Made by a program: the position numbers and the translations under genes. Shown piece by piece: positions 13,448 to 13,954 of a DNA stretch of 13,954 bases. The stretch spans positions 1 to 13,954 of the forward strand of contig CATJRT010000098.1 in assembly GCA_949742895.1 (NCBI GenBank). The letters are read 5' to 3'. This DNA is from an uncultured Eubacteriales bacterium (lineage in GTDB: Bacteria; Bacillota_A; Clostridia; Oscillospirales; Oscillospiraceae). The first letter of the stretch is position 1, and every line of letters begins with the position of its first letter. Under the pieces are notes generated by a model. It was not told the origin of the DNA. It was given only the letters and a program-made list of their open reading frames with translations, and did no database searches.

Positions 13448-13954
13448 CTATTCCGCGAACAGCGCCGTGGACAGGTAGCGATCCCCCCCGTCCGGCAGGA
13501 GGGCCACAATGGTTTTGCCCCCGTTCTCCGGGCGGCGGGCCAGCTCCATCGCCGCCCACAGCGCCGCCCCGGAGGAGATGCCCGCCAGCACGCCCTCCGT
13601 CCGGCCCAGCCGCCGGGCGGAGGCGAAGGCGTCCCCGTCCTCCACGGGGATGATCTCGTCGTACACGGCGGTGTTGAGGGCCTCGGGCACAAAACCCGCG
13701 CCGATGCCCTGGAGCCCGTGGGGCCCCGCCGCCCCGCCGCTCAGCACCGGGGAGGAGGCGGGCTCCACCGCCACCACCCTGACGGCAGGGTTTTGGCCCT
13801 TCAGGTACTCCCCCACGCCGGTGATGGTGCCGCCGGTGCCCACGCCGGCCACAAAGATGTCCCCCTGCCCGCCGGTGTCCGCCCAGATCTCCGGGCCGGT
13901 GGTCGCCTTATGAGCGGCAGGGTTGGCCGGGTTGACAAACTGGCCGGGAATAAA
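13448..13954 (-). CDS. cysK: Cysteine synthase (O-acetylserine sulfhydrylase), 5'-truncated by window edge
   Basis: PLP enzyme that makes cysteine from O-acetylserine and sulfide. Only the last 168 residues are in the window; the frame is open to the edge at 13954. The visible part starts [20 protein letters not shown] and continues [20 protein letters not shown], then [11 protein letters not shown], with the glycine-rich PLP-phosphate loop GTGGT. Further on are [18 protein letters not shown]-like [23 protein letters not shown] and the end [17 protein letters not shown]. These fit CysK/CysM; CysK is favoured but the N-terminal half with the PLP lysine is missing. The internal ATG at 13852 is only a shadow start. 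Base composition is visibly more GC-rich than in the neighbouring genes. It ends at its own terminator, so it is transcriptionally separate from the ymfF run. Confidence 0.9.
   Translation of the reverse strand, partial: FIPGQFVNPANPAAHKATTGPEIWADTGGQGDIFVAGVGTGGTITGVGEYLKGQNPAVRVVAVEPASSPVLSGGAAGPHGLQGIGAGFVPEALNTAVYDEIIPVEDGDAFASARRLGRTEGVLAGISSGAALWAAMELARRPENGGKTIVALLPDGGDRYLSTALFAE

Overview
This window looks like ordinary core chromosome of an endospore-forming member of the Clostridia. The spoIIGA-sigE-sigG sporulation cluster, the moderately high GC, and the mix of rubrerythrin, VanZ-like and EF-P-associated M16 peptidase genes point to the Oscillospiraceae (Flavonifractor-like gut bacteria). 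That placement is inference from gene content; no rRNA or tRNA is present to test it. I found no CRISPR array, insertion sequence, phage gene or evident novel multi-gene system.

Layout. 1-2371 (minus) is spoIIGA-sigE-sigG, in transcription order from right to left. The window edge removes the C-terminus of SigG. A promoter with a 21-bp spacer and a Spo0A-like box lies just upstream of spoIIGA. 2462-5033 (minus) is a tight operon rarA-DUF951-hisC, closed by a strong terminator that abuts the spoIIGA promoter. Divergent from it on the plus strand is a rubrerythrin gene (5194-5835), whose 3' end appears frameshifted and reads through its own terminator. Converging on it is glyA (7310-6060), coupled to a decayed helix-hairpin-helix gene (6060-5801).

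7452-8735 (plus) holds nth (endonuclease III) and a VanZ-like membrane protein, ended by a bidirectional terminator. 8792-13268 (minus) is an operon-like run of two M16 peptidase-family genes, lgt and folD, transcribed from a clear promoter near 13330-13358. A perfect palindrome lies in its leader. 13448-13954 (minus) is the C-terminal half of cysK with its terminator.

How the genes fit together. SpoIIGA is the protease that activates pro-SigE in the mother cell, and SigG is the late forespore sigma factor, so 1-2371 is one developmental control unit. GlyA and FolD both handle one-carbon folate units (serine/glycine to methylene-THF, then methenyl- and formyl-THF) but sit in separate operons. 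RarA and Nth are genome maintenance proteins, and rubrerythrin is an oxidative-stress protein typical of anaerobes. HisC and CysK are amino-acid biosynthesis.

No gene-free stretch exceeds 300 bases. The longest gaps (658-813, 2372-2508, 5034-5193, 7311-7451, 13269-13447) hold promoters, terminators or leader structures, described below. The items most worth a second look are the spoIIG-type promoter and the cluster of three reading-frame lesions at 5734-5928.
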